DNA of 64,000 bases from Opitutia bacterium (GCA_029252625.1 JAQXBA010000173.1:22149-86148); one strand, 5' to 3'. Counted from the first letter of the stretch, positions 19,999 through 31,805 are shown. The notes: generated by a model from the letters alone, not told the origin. Numbers and translations: made by a program.

Positions 19999-21222
19999 AT
20001 GATCGCATTCCTTAAAGCATTCGCCCTCAACACTTGGCACATGGTAGCCGAGATGGCACCTTACCTAATCTTCGGATTCGTGATCGCAGGTCTGCTGCAT
20101 AGTTTAATCCGCAAGGAGCAAGTGCAACGCCTACTGGGCAAGCCTGGTCTAGGCGCAGTGTTCAAAGCCTGCTTAATCGGCGTTCCTATGCCACTCTGCT
20201 CTTGCTCAGTGATACCAGTCGCCGCCTCTCTTCACAAGAGCGGTGCGAGCCGCGGAGCCACCGCCGCATTTCTTAGCTCCACCCCACAAACTGGGGTCGA
20301 TAGCATCCTAGCGACCCATTCCCTCATGGGCGGCCTCTTCGCCACGGTGCGCGTCGCAGTCGCGTTTGTCTCAGGCGTCGTCACTGGATTACTGATCGAG
20401 CTCTTTTGCCACGGCAAGGCGACCGACACCGCTTCATCCTGCGCCAAGACTGCTGCGAACATGCCGTCGTTGGCAACAGAACCCAAACTCACACCACCCG
20501 CATCTCCGTCCTCAAGTCTCTCCCCTCAAGTCTCAAGCCTCAGTCCGCAGCCCTCAACGCTCAACGTTCAACATTCAACGCTCAACTCTCAACGTTCAAC
20601 TCTCTCCCCGCTTAAGTCTCAAGTCTCACCCCTCAAGTCTCAAGTCTCTCAAAAGCCCTCAAGTCTCTTAACCGCTCTCCGCTACGGCTTCATCAACCTG
20701 CCTGCCGACCTCGCCGTCGCTCTACTGGTCGGCCTAGCACTTGCGGGGCTCATCACCACACTGCTTCCGCCCGACCTGATCAGTGGCCACTTCAGCACCG
20801 GTCCACTCGCATTCTTGCTTGCGACAGTCATCAGCCTGCCGCTCTACATTTGCGCGACTGCATCCATACCGATGGCGTATGCACTGATGGCCGCTGGACT
20901 CTCGCCGGGCGCCGCCCTTATTTTTCTAATCACCGGACCAGCCACCAATACCGCAACCGTCATCACTCTCTGGAAAATGCTCGGTCACCAGGCCACCTTA
21001 ATTTACCTCGGCAGTCTCATCGTCATCGCATGGATCGCCGCTTGGCTGCTCAACAGCACACTCGGCGCACAAACCATCCAGCATAGCGGGCATCAGCACA
21101 CAGCCATGCAACCAGAATGGTGGCAACACCTCAGCGGCATCGCCTTGATTCTCATTTTGTTAATTTCCCTCCGTCTCAGTCGACCGCCGAAAATAGCAGC
21201 GAAATCCTGTTGCTACGAATAA
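19999..21222 (+). CDS. SO_0444/ArsP-type permease (DUF318, PF03773)
   Basis: The 407-residue inner-membrane protein has two four- or five-helix halves and the family motif MPLCSCSVIPVAASLHKSG near residue 58, whose cysteines are thought to contact metal; relatives export copper/zinc or organoarsenicals. ATG at 19999 is preferred to TTG at 19981. Between the halves lies an unusual Ser/Pro/Gln/Leu-rich linker of about 53 residues (20509-20669) encoded by reiterated TCAAGTCTC and TCAACGTTCAAC words. The protein ends in KSCCYE, another possible metal site. Its divergent neighbour is a metal regulator, in keeping with metal export. Confidence 0.88.
   Translation: MIAFLKAFALNTWHMVAEMAPYLIFGFVIAGLLHSLIRKEQVQRLLGKPGLGAVFKACLIGVPMPLCSCSVIPVAASLHKSGASRGATAAFLSSTPQTGVDSILATHSLMGGLFATVRVAVAFVSGVVTGLLIELFCHGKATDTASSCAKTAANMPSLATEPKLTPPASPSSSLSPQVSSLSPQPSTLNVQHSTLNSQRSTLSPLKSQVSPLKSQVSQKPSSLLTALRYGFINLPADLAVALLVGLALAGLITTLLPPDLISGHFSTGPLAFLLATVISLPLYICATASIPMAYALMAAGLSPGAALIFLITGPATNTATVITLWKMLGHQATLIYLGSLIVIAWIAAWLLNSTLGAQTIQHSGHQHTAMQPEWWQHLSGIALILILLISLRLSRPPKIAAKSCCYE
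20509..20669 (+). repeat. Simple-repeat insertion inside the permease gene
   Basis: Degenerate copies of TCAAGTCTC (at least seven) and TCAACGTTCAAC (three or four) fill this stretch in frame with the permease. The encoded linker is low in complexity and contrasts sharply with the membrane domains around it. The same words recur in the mutY gene near 34065-34105. Confidence 0.85.
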
Positions 21223-21315
21223 TTCTGAAAAATATCTGTCTTTGGTAGATCACCGGCTCAGCTTAAGAGGTGGCACTCAATAAGTGGACCAATGCAGATA
21301 TAGACATCAAACTCT

Positions 21316-22299
21316 TCAAGGTTCTTTACGTATCAATGGCTCTGCTGTTCCACCAATCAATCGGTCGCCCTCGGCCAGCGAGTAGCCACACAGAAAATCC
21401 GCAACAGCTAGCATCCGCGCACCTGGCCGCTGCAGTTCATGACAGCAAAGCACACCCGCACCTGTGGCCACACGCACAGCAGGGCTAGTACTCAATACCG
21501 TGCCTGGCTCGGCAGCTGCAGATCCATCGATTTCGACACTAGTTCGACCAATCTTAATCCGCACTTCGCCATGATCAAAATACCCGCCTGGCCAAGGCGT
21601 AAACGCTCGCAAGCGATTATTGATCGCAAGCGCTGGCAAGCTGAAGTCGACAGCCCCGTCTTCCTTGCGCATCTTTCGACAATACGTAACCAGATTTATA
21701 TCCTGCGGTTTAAACTTTAGCTCGCCCGCCAGCATCGCCGCCAAGTTCCGGCGCAACAGCGGTACCACGGCCTCGCCCACTTTGACGCGCAACTCAGGCC
21801 CTGTATCCTGCTCGCCAATACCAACGACTTCAAAGTCAGCCACACCGCCCGCATCCATTTCTTTTACGACCTGCATGAGGCCCACACCCGTCTCGGTATC
21901 ACCAGAGGCCAGCGCGGTCTCTACTGGCGAAGCGCCACGATACTGCGGTAGCCGTGAGCCGTGAAAATTCAACATTCCATGCTGTGCCGCTTCGCGCAGC
22001 GACTTCTGCAAGAAGTGCCCATAGGCCATGACCAGCGCCACCGCGATCTCCTCTACCATCATCCAGTCGGCCAATTCAAGCGTCGGTTGCTCGGGCTGCA
22101 ACAACTCGACGCCATTCTCCAAGGCCCAGGCTGCAACGGGATTGGACTGCAACTGCTTACCACGCCCCTGCCGCCGGTCCGGCTGGGAGACCACCGCACG
22201 CAGCACGCATTCGCCCGCAGCTTCATGCTTTAAGTAATTCAATACAGGCAGGCAGATCGCATCCGATCCAAAAAAAACAATACTGGGCAGTTGACTCAT
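21316..22299 (-). CDS. fmt: Methionyl-tRNA formyltransferase
   Basis: Fmt formylates initiator Met-tRNA with 10-formyl-tetrahydrofolate. In the 327-residue protein the catalytic triad is in place: N111 and H113 in NFHGSRLPQYRGASP and D149 in KEMDAGG, five residues later than in E. coli. Here HGSRLPQYRG replaces the common HxSLLPxYRG. The C-terminal domain (from about residue 205) has the usual NNRLRAFTPWPGGYF. It starts six bases after an exonuclease gene on the same strand. No def (peptide deformylase) gene is next to it in this window. Confidence 0.96.
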   Translation of the reverse strand: MSQLPSIVFFGSDAICLPVLNYLKHEAAGECVLRAVVSQPDRRQGRGKQLQSNPVAAWALENGVELLQPEQPTLELADWMMVEEIAVALVMAYGHFLQKSLREAAQHGMLNFHGSRLPQYRGASPVETALASGDTETGVGLMQVVKEMDAGGVADFEVVGIGEQDTGPELRVKVGEAVVPLLRRNLAAMLAGELKFKPQDINLVTYCRKMRKEDGAVDFSLPALAINNRLRAFTPWPGGYFDHGEVRIKIGRTSVEIDGSAAAEPGTVLSTSPAVRVATGAGVLCCHELQRPGARMLAVADFLCGYSLAEGDRLIGGTAEPLIRKEP

Positions 22300-22305
22300 T
22301 CGATT

Positions 22306-23013
22306 CTAAAAAAGGTCTTGTTGGCCGATCGCATCGCGACCCGCGTCGGTCGAAGAACTGTGTAAAAACAACCAGTGCAGGCTCAATGAATGAAGATCTG
22401 GCTCTTGATAGAGACGACGCAGCAGTAAAGCAGAAGCGAGCGTGTCGTACAGAGCGCAATGATAATGGCGACGATTTCCAGGACAATACAGCGCGGCCTG
22501 TTCATCCAACGCCGCCTGCAAATCAAACAGTACGATCAGATCGCCGAGCTTATGACTGCCAAGTTGCGGGTAAATACGACGATACAGATACAGGGTGTCT
22601 AACCATGGCCCCCAGCTAGCGACCGATCGATCCACTGCCGAAAAATCGAGCGAGCTGCGCGGATACGGCCAAACGCTGCGCAACAAGCCATCTTCGACCG
22701 CCGCATTATGCGCACAGAGCGGCCCCGTCGCGCGCAGTTGCGCAAAAAAATCCCACTCGGTATCAAAGCGCGCCTGCTCTGCGGCAGCCTGTTCCGAAAT
22801 CCCGTGCTGCTGTCGATCCCGATCACTGATCGTACCAATTGCAGCGCACAGCCGTGTGTAGGTCGCCACGATCTCGGTGCCAGCCAAGGTAACCACGCCA
22901 TACTCGACAATACCACTCTGACGGCTGCCTTCAAAATCAATCACATGTATGGGCGTATCAATCACGCCGTGAACGTTGCTCCGACAGTGCCAGCATACAA
23001 GACCGGATTTCAA
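22306..23013 (-). CDS. DEDDh 3'-5' exonuclease domain protein (DnaQ/RNase T fold)
   Basis: The 235-residue protein has the three exonuclease motifs: DFEG with D26 and E28 (ExoI), AHNAAVEDG (ExoII) and HYHCALYDTLAS (ExoIII with its histidine and aspartate). It resembles the proofreading subunit or RNase T, but is a single-domain protein; the true substrate (DNA or RNA) is unknown. The start is unclear: TTG at 23013 gives the longest frame, and a GTG at 22965 just before the first motif is also possible. It is upstream of fmt by six bases and probably cotranscribed. Confidence 0.85.
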   Translation of the reverse strand: MKSGLVCWHCRSNVHGVIDTPIHVIDFEGSRQSGIVEYGVVTLAGTEIVATYTRLCAAIGTISDRDRQQHGISEQAAAEQARFDTEWDFFAQLRATGPLCAHNAAVEDGLLRSVWPYPRSSLDFSAVDRSVASWGPWLDTLYLYRRIYPQLGSHKLGDLIVLFDLQAALDEQAALYCPGNRRHYHCALYDTLASALLLRRLYQEPDLHSLSLHWLFLHSSSTDAGRDAIGQQDLF

Positions 23014-23193
23014 AAAGTGAAAGATCAGGCCAAATTAAACACCGCACCACGAACAACGAATCCGCAGCAATGGTGATTTAGTGCAGCCAGCAGACCAATA
23101 CCAATTGCAAATGAAATTCCCCTGACTCTACGGTTGCCAGAGTATGCATCGAACTCCACATTGCTCGATTTTCAACCCGTACTACCAGTCGAC

Positions 23194-23982
23194 ATGTCAC
23201 AACTCACACGCGCCCAAAAAGACGAATTTATTGAATTTATAGCCTACCTTTGCGAAGAGGCATCCAAAGAGATCCTGCCACACTACGGGCCAGATGTCGA
23301 AATCGAGCGTAAGTCCGACAAGACACCCGTTACACTGGCCGACCAAAATGCCGAGAAGCGCATTCGCGAAATCCTCGCCAAGCGCTATCCAGAGCACGGT
23401 ATCATTGGCGAAGAATACGGCAGCGAGCGCGACGATGCGGATTTCGTGTGGGTCCTCGACCCAGTTGACGGCACCAAGTCTTTCATTTCCGGCGTGCCGC
23501 TGTTTGCCACCTTGATCGCCCTACTTTACAAAGGGCGCCCCGTGATCGGTGCCATCAATCAGCCAGTGCTCAAGCAACTGGTGATCGGCGACTGTGAAAC
23601 CACCACGCTCAACGGCAAGCCTGTCTCAGGCCGTGATGCATGCCCACTTGCCGAAGCCACCCTGTGCACTACCGATCCCATTCGTACCACGCTTTGGCAG
23701 AACAATGCCGACTGGACCGCGCTGCCTCCGAAGACCGCACTCTACCGCTCTTGGGGCGATGCAGGTGGCTACATCTTACTCTGCTCTGGCTTCACCGACA
23801 TCATGTGTGATCCAATGATGGAAATTTGGGACTGTGCAGCAATCATCCCTTGCCTCCAAGGTGCGGGTTTCACCGTAACTGGCTGGAAGGGTGGCGATGC
23901 GTTCGACGAACGCTGCATCATCGCAGCCAAAGCACCGCTGCACGCTGAAGTAATGGCGACGCTTTACTCGAACGGACAGTAA
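23194..23982 (+). CDS. Inositol-monophosphatase-family phosphatase (histidinol-phosphatase HisN type)
   Basis: The 262-residue protein has the metal and phosphate signatures of the family: GEEYG near residue 70, WVLDPVDGTKSFISG near 85, and MEIWDCAAIIPCLQGAG near the end. The WVLDPVDGTKSF form and the overall length match the HisN-like histidinol-phosphate phosphatases, which finish histidine synthesis in many bacteria lacking a HisB-type enzyme; an inositol or CysQ-like role cannot be excluded. ATG at 23194 is preferred to TTG at 23134. The SulP gene follows 51 bases later. Confidence 0.88.
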   Translation: MSQLTRAQKDEFIEFIAYLCEEASKEILPHYGPDVEIERKSDKTPVTLADQNAEKRIREILAKRYPEHGIIGEEYGSERDDADFVWVLDPVDGTKSFISGVPLFATLIALLYKGRPVIGAINQPVLKQLVIGDCETTTLNGKPVSGRDACPLAEATLCTTDPIRTTLWQNNADWTALPPKTALYRSWGDAGGYILLCSGFTDIMCDPMMEIWDCAAIIPCLQGAGFTVTGWKGGDAFDERCIIAAKAPLHAEVMATLYSNGQ

Positions 23983-24033
23983 GATTGCATTTAGCAAAAA
24001 TCACGCACACAATTATTCAGAACCGAATCTGCA

Positions 24034-25854
24034 GTGTCCTCGATTTTTCAATATGTAAAACAAGCCGCAATCGCGGCAAAGGAGTATAACGGCCTCGACT
24101 TTTTTCCGCTCCGAGAGTCACTCTCTGGCTACCAAAAGGACTTTAAGGGGCATCTCGTCAGTGATACGCGTGCGGGGTTTAATGTCGCTCTGTTGGCATT
24201 TCCACAAGGAATGGCTTATGCGTTGATTGCGGGGCTACCGATTCAATACGGAATCTACGGTTCGGCCATCGCGACGATGGTCGCGCCGATTTTTGCCAAG
24301 AGCCACTACATCACCCTGGGGCCGACCAATGCGACTTCGGTGATGCTGCTAAGTGCCTTTGCCAGTCTCGGCATCGCAGGCACACAGATGCTCAGTCTTG
24401 TGCCGCTGTTGATTCTGATGGTCGGTCTATTCGTGGTGGTGGGCGCCTATTTCAAGGTCGCCAATTTCGTGCAATACATTTCACGGTCGGTAATTACCGG
24501 CTATATCACGGCTGCGGCATTGCTCATTATTGCCAATCAAATCCCCAAAGCACTCGGCTTAAGCTTACCGCGCAAAGGGGCGACCTTTTACGACTCGATC
24601 ACATTGATCGCCTCCGCGATTGAGACCGTTCACTGGATAACAGTCGGCATCAGCCTCGTCACGGTGGTGCTGTATGTCTGGCTCGACCGTTTCTTTAAAG
24701 CGCTGCCTAACGTCGCGATTTGTTTGATCACGCTGTCATTGCTTGCAGCACTGACAGTTGGCCACGATACAGGCGTCGCCTTCCTCTCTGGCATCAACGC
24801 CGCAGACTGGTCAGTTCAAGCACCCTCACTGTCGCTGACAAATATTCAGCTACTCGCCAGCCCGGCATTGGCCATCGCTCTACTCTGTATCTTAGAAGGT
24901 ATTTCGATCGGCAAATCCCTTGCCGCAAAGACCGGTGCGCGACTAGATGCCAACCAAGCGATGTTCTCTATCGGCATGGCCAATATTAGTTGCGCCTTCT
25001 TTTCCGGCATGCCTGCCTCTGGCTCGCTGACGCGCTCTTCGCTAAATGTGACCAGCGGAGGCCGCAGCGTGCTAGCCAGCTATATCAGTGGTGTCATTGT
25101 TTTTATCGGAGCCTTCGTGCTCGGCCCCTATACTCGCTTTATTCCGCAAAGCACATTGGCGGTGCTCGTCATCGCAATCGGTATTTCACTGCTGAATAAA
25201 CATGCAATACGCATCGTTACTCGGTCCACTAAATCCGATGCCATTGTTTTTGGCGCGACCTTTATCAGTGGCCTGCTGATGCCACTCGATATGGCTATCT
25301 ATATCGGTGTCGGCATCTCGATCATTCTGTTTCTGAAGAAAGTCGCCCGACCTGAGATGGTTGAATATGCATTTAATAAAGAAGGCCACCTTGCTGAAGT
25401 AGAAACCCCCGAGCAACGCAGCACGCCGGAAGTATCGATTGTGCACGTCGAGGGAGAACTCTTTTTTGGAGCCGCCGATCTGTTTCGTGATCAGATGCGT
25501 CGCATTTGCGAAGATCCAAATTTAAAAATTGTCGTCTTAAAAATGCGTAATGCGCACAATATGGATGCCACTGCGGTGATGGCGCTTGAAGAGCTACTAC
25601 TATACATGGCCGAGAAAAATCGCTACCTCATTCTTAGTGAAGTGAAGGCCGATTTGATTCGTGTCCTCAAAAACTCTGGCCTCTACGATACGATTGAAGC
25701 GCGCAACATCTTTACCGATAAGGCTAGCAACCCGACACTTTCCACCGCGAAAGCACTGAAACGGGCTAAAGCACATCTCGGCAATACCGTCCCCAACGTC
25801 TCGATTTACATCGATCCAGTGCGCGACAAACAGAAAAAAGGCGAACGCGTCTAG
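24034..25854 (+). CDS. SulP-family anion transporter with STAS domain
   Basis: This 606-residue inner-membrane protein has the SulP core of 12-14 hydrophobic segments (residues 45-440, beginning with AFPQGMAYALIAGLPIQYGIYGS) and a C-terminal cytoplasmic STAS domain (about 460-560). Family members carry sulfate, bicarbonate or other anions, usually as H+ or Na+ symporters. The start is GTG at 24034. The lipase-like gene follows after only nine bases, which suggests an operon. The substrate is not evident; nearby genes do not include sulfate assimilation or carbonic anhydrase. Confidence 0.93.
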   Translation: MSSIFQYVKQAAIAAKEYNGLDFFPLRESLSGYQKDFKGHLVSDTRAGFNVALLAFPQGMAYALIAGLPIQYGIYGSAIATMVAPIFAKSHYITLGPTNATSVMLLSAFASLGIAGTQMLSLVPLLILMVGLFVVVGAYFKVANFVQYISRSVITGYITAAALLIIANQIPKALGLSLPRKGATFYDSITLIASAIETVHWITVGISLVTVVLYVWLDRFFKALPNVAICLITLSLLAALTVGHDTGVAFLSGINAADWSVQAPSLSLTNIQLLASPALAIALLCILEGISIGKSLAAKTGARLDANQAMFSIGMANISCAFFSGMPASGSLTRSSLNVTSGGRSVLASYISGVIVFIGAFVLGPYTRFIPQSTLAVLVIAIGISLLNKHAIRIVTRSTKSDAIVFGATFISGLLMPLDMAIYIGVGISIILFLKKVARPEMVEYAFNKEGHLAEVETPEQRSTPEVSIVHVEGELFFGAADLFRDQMRRICEDPNLKIVVLKMRNAHNMDATAVMALEELLLYMAEKNRYLILSEVKADLIRVLKNSGLYDTIEARNIFTDKASNPTLSTAKALKRAKAHLGNTVPNVSIYIDPVRDKQKKGERV

Positions 25855-25863
25855 GCAACACTA

Positions 25864-26445
25864 ATGGAGATCATTATGGTCCATGGTATTTGGGATAAAG
25901 GCATCGTGTATCAGCGGATGGCTAAAGTCCTCACTGATCAAGGTCACAACTGCCACACTCCAGACCTAGAACCAGCCAACGGTGCGTACGGCCTAGCCGA
26001 CCTCGCGGAGAAGCTGAAAGTCTACATCGATCAAACGATCGGCAGCGAAGCCCCCTTTGCATTAATCGGCTTTAGTATGGGCACCATCATTGCACGCTAT
26101 TATCTGCAAATTCTCGGTGGAGCCTCGAGGGTGAGCCACTTCTTCAGCATCTCCGGACCGCTACACGGTACCTTGACCGCACATTTCTGGCCGGGTAAAG
26201 CAAGTCGCGATATGCGTTTTCGAAGCAAGCTTCTGCAGCAACTCAATGCAGATACTTCAGCACTGGCACACACGGTGATCCACAGCTACCGCACACCGTT
26301 CGACTTGCTAATCATTCCAACACGAAGCTCATACTGGAAAATCGCAGTAGACAACCACATCGTACCGGCGCTCTTTCATCATCGAATGCTAATTCACTGC
26401 AAGGTGTATCGACACATCGCAGAGACATTAAAAGCGTCGGACTAG
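25864..26445 (+). CDS. Small alpha/beta hydrolase (lipase/PGAP1-like)
   Basis: A 193-residue protein with an IMVHGIWDKG oxyanion-type start, the nucleophile elbow GFSMG (S71) and a late histidine region (VDNHIVPALFHHRML). It is close to the shortest alpha/beta hydrolases and has no signal peptide. The fold resembles class 2 lipases and PGAP1-like esterases. Its function is unknown. It ends two bases before the convergent MFS gene. Confidence 0.85.
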   Translation: MEIIMVHGIWDKGIVYQRMAKVLTDQGHNCHTPDLEPANGAYGLADLAEKLKVYIDQTIGSEAPFALIGFSMGTIIARYYLQILGGASRVSHFFSISGPLHGTLTAHFWPGKASRDMRFRSKLLQQLNADTSALAHTVIHSYRTPFDLLIIPTRSSYWKIAVDNHIVPALFHHRMLIHCKVYRHIAETLKASD

Positions 26446-26447
26446 TA

Positions 26448-27782
26448 CTATCTGCGGAACCGAAAGCGATGCGATAAAAAGACACTCAATGATAACAGCA
26501 GAAAGAAGCCAGGGAACCACCCTAGCGACTCAACAAAGACCGCATCCTCTATCCCGGCAGCACCGTCCTCGACCACCTGTAAATGATCGGCCCGAATCGA
26601 AACGATCAGCCCAGCATACAGCAGTGACACCGCAGCGTAGATCAAATTGGTCGATAGGCCACGAAAGCTCAATACTGTGGCACGCTGCTCAGAGGGGGCC
26701 GCTTCGTTTAGGTAGCGACTCACGAAATAACCCGTCATTTGGATGCCCGCATATAGCAGAATCGTTGGTAAAATCCCCCAGTATGGCAGCGCCATTGAAA
26801 GCCCGATTAGTCCGAGTAATACACCCAGACCGACAATCACAAAGTTCTGAGCTGGGGAATATGTATCCGCCAGTATCCGTGCGAACCTTGGCACGAACAC
26901 ACCCATTAACGCCATACCCGAACCAATTAAACCATAACTGGCGATCGGCAGCTCAATGACGCTCCAATATTCACTGGCCAATGTCAGGAACTGACGTACC
27001 ACACTGTCCAGAACCATTGCCGCCAAGATCACTCCAAATGGGAAAGCAGTCAGCCAGATCCATTGGCTCGCTGCAACCGACTGCCGCCAAGAGCGCGCCA
27101 AGGTCGCTCGCACGCTCACATGCGCCTTAAGCGGTGCTTCCTGCATGCGTAGGGCCATCGCCAACACGACCAGCGACGACAGCAAGGTAAGAAAGATTGG
27201 CACCTTAATCAGCTGTTCAGAGGCCACGAGCTGCGCAGAACCGAAAAATCGCAGCACCGCATTGACCAACTCAGCATCATAGACCGCTGCCCCGACCATC
27301 ATTGCCACGAAAAACGCCAACGACGTATCGCGCTGCACACGCTCAAGCACATGCCCCCAGCGGTACTCCTGCCCTGCCGCTTTGAGCGAATCATACACCA
27401 ATGCCTCATCTGCACCACTCGCCGCCGCCTCAGCCGCACCACTCAACACACGATTTAGCACAAACAGACAAAACAACACCGCCCCGCCGTCAATTGGAGC
27501 CACCAGTAGAACCAACATTTCCAGCACCATGAAAATGCCAGTCGCGATCAGCAATTTGCGCCGCCCCAAGGTATCAGCTAATGCCCCCGACGGCACTTCA
27601 AGTAGCACAATTGTTACCGCCCAAATGCCGTTCAGGAGACCGAACTGCTCGAGCGTCAGACCATAATCCAAAAACAACAACGCATAGACTGGGTAGTAAA
27701 AGCGCGCCGAAAAAAACATCCGGAACAATGTAAAAGCGCGCACATTACGCTGCGCGATTTTGTCTAGATCAGAAGCCACCAT
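26448..27782 (-). CDS. MFS transporter
   Basis: The 444-residue membrane protein has about twelve hydrophobic segments and the MFS loop motif SGALADTLGRRKLL near residue 65. No clear substrate class can be given; the RARAFTLFR-like start is typical of a group of uncharacterised drug- or metabolite-efflux members. Its ATG overlaps the TAA of rnhB by one base (TAATG), so it is the third gene of the oxyR-rnhB operon. That position hints at a link to oxidative stress, but this is inference. Confidence 0.88.
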   Translation of the reverse strand: MVASDLDKIAQRNVRAFTLFRMFFSARFYYPVYALLFLDYGLTLEQFGLLNGIWAVTIVLLEVPSGALADTLGRRKLLIATGIFMVLEMLVLLVAPIDGGAVLFCLFVLNRVLSGAAEAAASGADEALVYDSLKAAGQEYRWGHVLERVQRDTSLAFFVAMMVGAAVYDAELVNAVLRFFGSAQLVASEQLIKVPIFLTLLSSLVVLAMALRMQEAPLKAHVSVRATLARSWRQSVAASQWIWLTAFPFGVILAAMVLDSVVRQFLTLASEYWSVIELPIASYGLIGSGMALMGVFVPRFARILADTYSPAQNFVIVGLGVLLGLIGLSMALPYWGILPTILLYAGIQMTGYFVSRYLNEAAPSEQRATVLSFRGLSTNLIYAAVSLLYAGLIVSIRADHLQVVEDGAAGIEDAVFVESLGWFPGFFLLLSLSVFLSHRFRFRR

Positions 27783-28546
27783 TAAACCAACTCGATTTTA
27801 TTCGTAGCATGTTCAGATTGCTGTAGATCCAACACTTTGCGTAAAAAAAGAGCTCGATGAATCGGCGTCGCTCCATGCTCAGACAAGGCAGCTCGATGCA
27901 CCGCAGTGCCATAGCCTTTGTGCTGCTCAAAGCCATATTCCGGATACTGTTGAGCCAATTTAAGCAATGCGAGATCACGCGAAACTTTTGCAGCAATACT
28001 CGCTATCGCAATCGCCAGCGATTTACCATCGCCCTTAACAATGCCAGTATGCGTATAAGGGAATGGCTTGAGCGGCCGGCCATCGACAATGATTCGCACA
28101 CTACCCTCAGACTCAAACAAAGGCCCATCCGCCGCCGCCAATGGCAATTCCCAGACCTCTGCGCGCGCCGCCAAGCCTTCGACTGCTCGGCGCATGGCCA
28201 AGCGCGTCGCACCGAGAATATTGAACTCCGCAATCTCTTGCACTGACCCCGAAGCGACTTCGAAGTCCAGTAAACCTTGATCGCGCAACTGTTCAATAAT
28301 GGCTAATTGCGCCGCCCGTGCCTGTGCACTCAATTGTTTCGAATCATTAATCGCATTGCTGAGTGCAAGCGCCTGTTTCGATTCAAAAAATCCACGCGTC
28401 AGCACACATACGCCCGCGGTCACTGGCCCGGCTAGACAACCACGCCCCGCCTCATCGATTCCGATTAAGCGCTCGACGGACTGCAGTTGCGTGAAATCAT
28501 GTTGCTGTAGTTTATTCATTCTCGCTTCATTCTGATCACTATTCAT
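27782..28546 (-). CDS. rnhB: Ribonuclease HII
   Basis: RNase HII removes ribonucleotides from DNA. The 254-residue protein has the family start motif GIDEAGRGCLAGPV with D31 and E32, a third acidic residue in the RIIVDGRPL region, and the HKGYGTAVHRAAL helix. Several ATGs lie near its start; 28546 gives an eight-base overlap with the oxyR end, and 28519 is an alternative. The genome also has an RNase HIII at 31841-32842. Confidence 0.95.
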   Translation of the reverse strand: MNSDQNEARMNKLQQHDFTQLQSVERLIGIDEAGRGCLAGPVTAGVCVLTRGFFESKQALALSNAINDSKQLSAQARAAQLAIIEQLRDQGLLDFEVASGSVQEIAEFNILGATRLAMRRAVEGLAARAEVWELPLAAADGPLFESEGSVRIIVDGRPLKPFPYTHTGIVKGDGKSLAIAIASIAAKVSRDLALLKLAQQYPEYGFEQHKGYGTAVHRAALSEHGATPIHRALFLRKVLDLQQSEHATNKIELV

Positions 28547-29432
28547 CGCGATAGAAAAATTGCTGTACTAGCTCTTTGAAAGCAAGCTGTGTCGCGCTCA
28601 ATTTTTGATACTTAGAAGATGCCAACACAATCGGCCGAGTGACAGCAGTCGGTGCGACTGATGAAAAGCTCACCGCACGATCTTTAAACATCGGCTGTGC
28701 CATTTTTGGCACAAACGAAAACCCCATACCCACCTCGACCATTGCAATCACAGTCTCGATTTGAGCACTCTCTAAAGAGATTTTCGGTTGTAGGCCCGAA
28801 GCCTCACAGAGTGAAACACTTTGTCGACTTAGGCAGTGCACATCCTTCATCAAAACCATAGGAAATTCGCTCAGGTCACGCAGTTTCAAGATCTGCTGGT
28901 CTGCCAAAGCATGTTGATCGGGCAGCACCACCAGCAATTCATCCTCAAATAAACTCATTAAATCCATCTCTTGCTCTCCCACAAAAGGCGGACTTAATAA
29001 CGCGAAATCTAAATTCCCCTGCCGCAGCTGTGATACCAGTTCATCCGTAGTGTGCTCGACAATACTGAGCTTCATCTGTGGATACCGTATCAACGACGCC
29101 TGTATCAACTTTGGCAATACGTACGGCGCCACCGTAGGAATCGCACCCAACGAGACACGACCAGCATGGGCCTCACGGCGATGCTCTGCTGTCTCACTCA
29201 TATTACCTACCACCGACAAAACTTGCAGTGCCTGCGGTAGCATCGACTCACCAAATTCAGTCAACTGAGCCCCATGGCGACTACGCCGTATCAGCGGCTG
29301 CCCCAATTCGTCTTCTAACTTTTTAAGCTGTTGACTCAAAGAAGGTTGTGACACGTGGCATACCTCAGCCGCTCGTGAAAAATTTTTCTGACGAGCCACC
29401 TCAACAAAATATCTGAGCTGATGTAATTGCAT
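28539..29432 (-). CDS. oxyR: Hydrogen-peroxide-sensing LysR regulator OxyR
   Basis: OxyR is oxidised by peroxide to a disulfide form that activates defence genes. In this 297-residue protein the LysR helix-turn-helix lies at residues 1-60 (NFSRAAEVCHVSQPSLSQQL), and both redox cysteines are kept: C200 and C209 in HCLSRQSVSLCE, spaced as C199 and C208 of E. coli. It is divergent from katG and an OxyR-type operator sits directly against its start codon, implying autoregulation. It heads an operon with rnhB and an MFS gene. Confidence 0.95.
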   Translation of the reverse strand: MQLHQLRYFVEVARQKNFSRAAEVCHVSQPSLSQQLKKLEDELGQPLIRRSRHGAQLTEFGESMLPQALQVLSVVGNMSETAEHRREAHAGRVSLGAIPTVAPYVLPKLIQASLIRYPQMKLSIVEHTTDELVSQLRQGNLDFALLSPPFVGEQEMDLMSLFEDELLVVLPDQHALADQQILKLRDLSEFPMVLMKDVHCLSRQSVSLCEASGLQPKISLESAQIETVIAMVEVGMGFSFVPKMAQPMFKDRAVSFSSVAPTAVTRPIVLASSKYQKLSATQLAFKELVQQFFYRDE

Positions 29433-29433
29433 G

Positions 29434-31756
<2,323 letters not shown>

Positions 31757-31778
31757 CTACAATCAATTGAGTGAACAA

Positions 31779-31805
31779 AGCCCCGTCCGATGGACGGGGC
31801 TTTTT
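31779..31805 (+). terminator. Rho-independent terminator of katG
   Basis: A perfect 10-bp stem AGCCCCGTCC/GGACGGGGCT with a three-base loop is followed by a T-run. The other side has AAC before AAAG, so it may also serve the convergent rnhC gene weakly. Confidence 0.93.

Noticed and set aside
20509..20669. CRISPR-like array in the permease gene
   Set aside because: Repeat units are only 9-12 bases with no spacers of fixed length.
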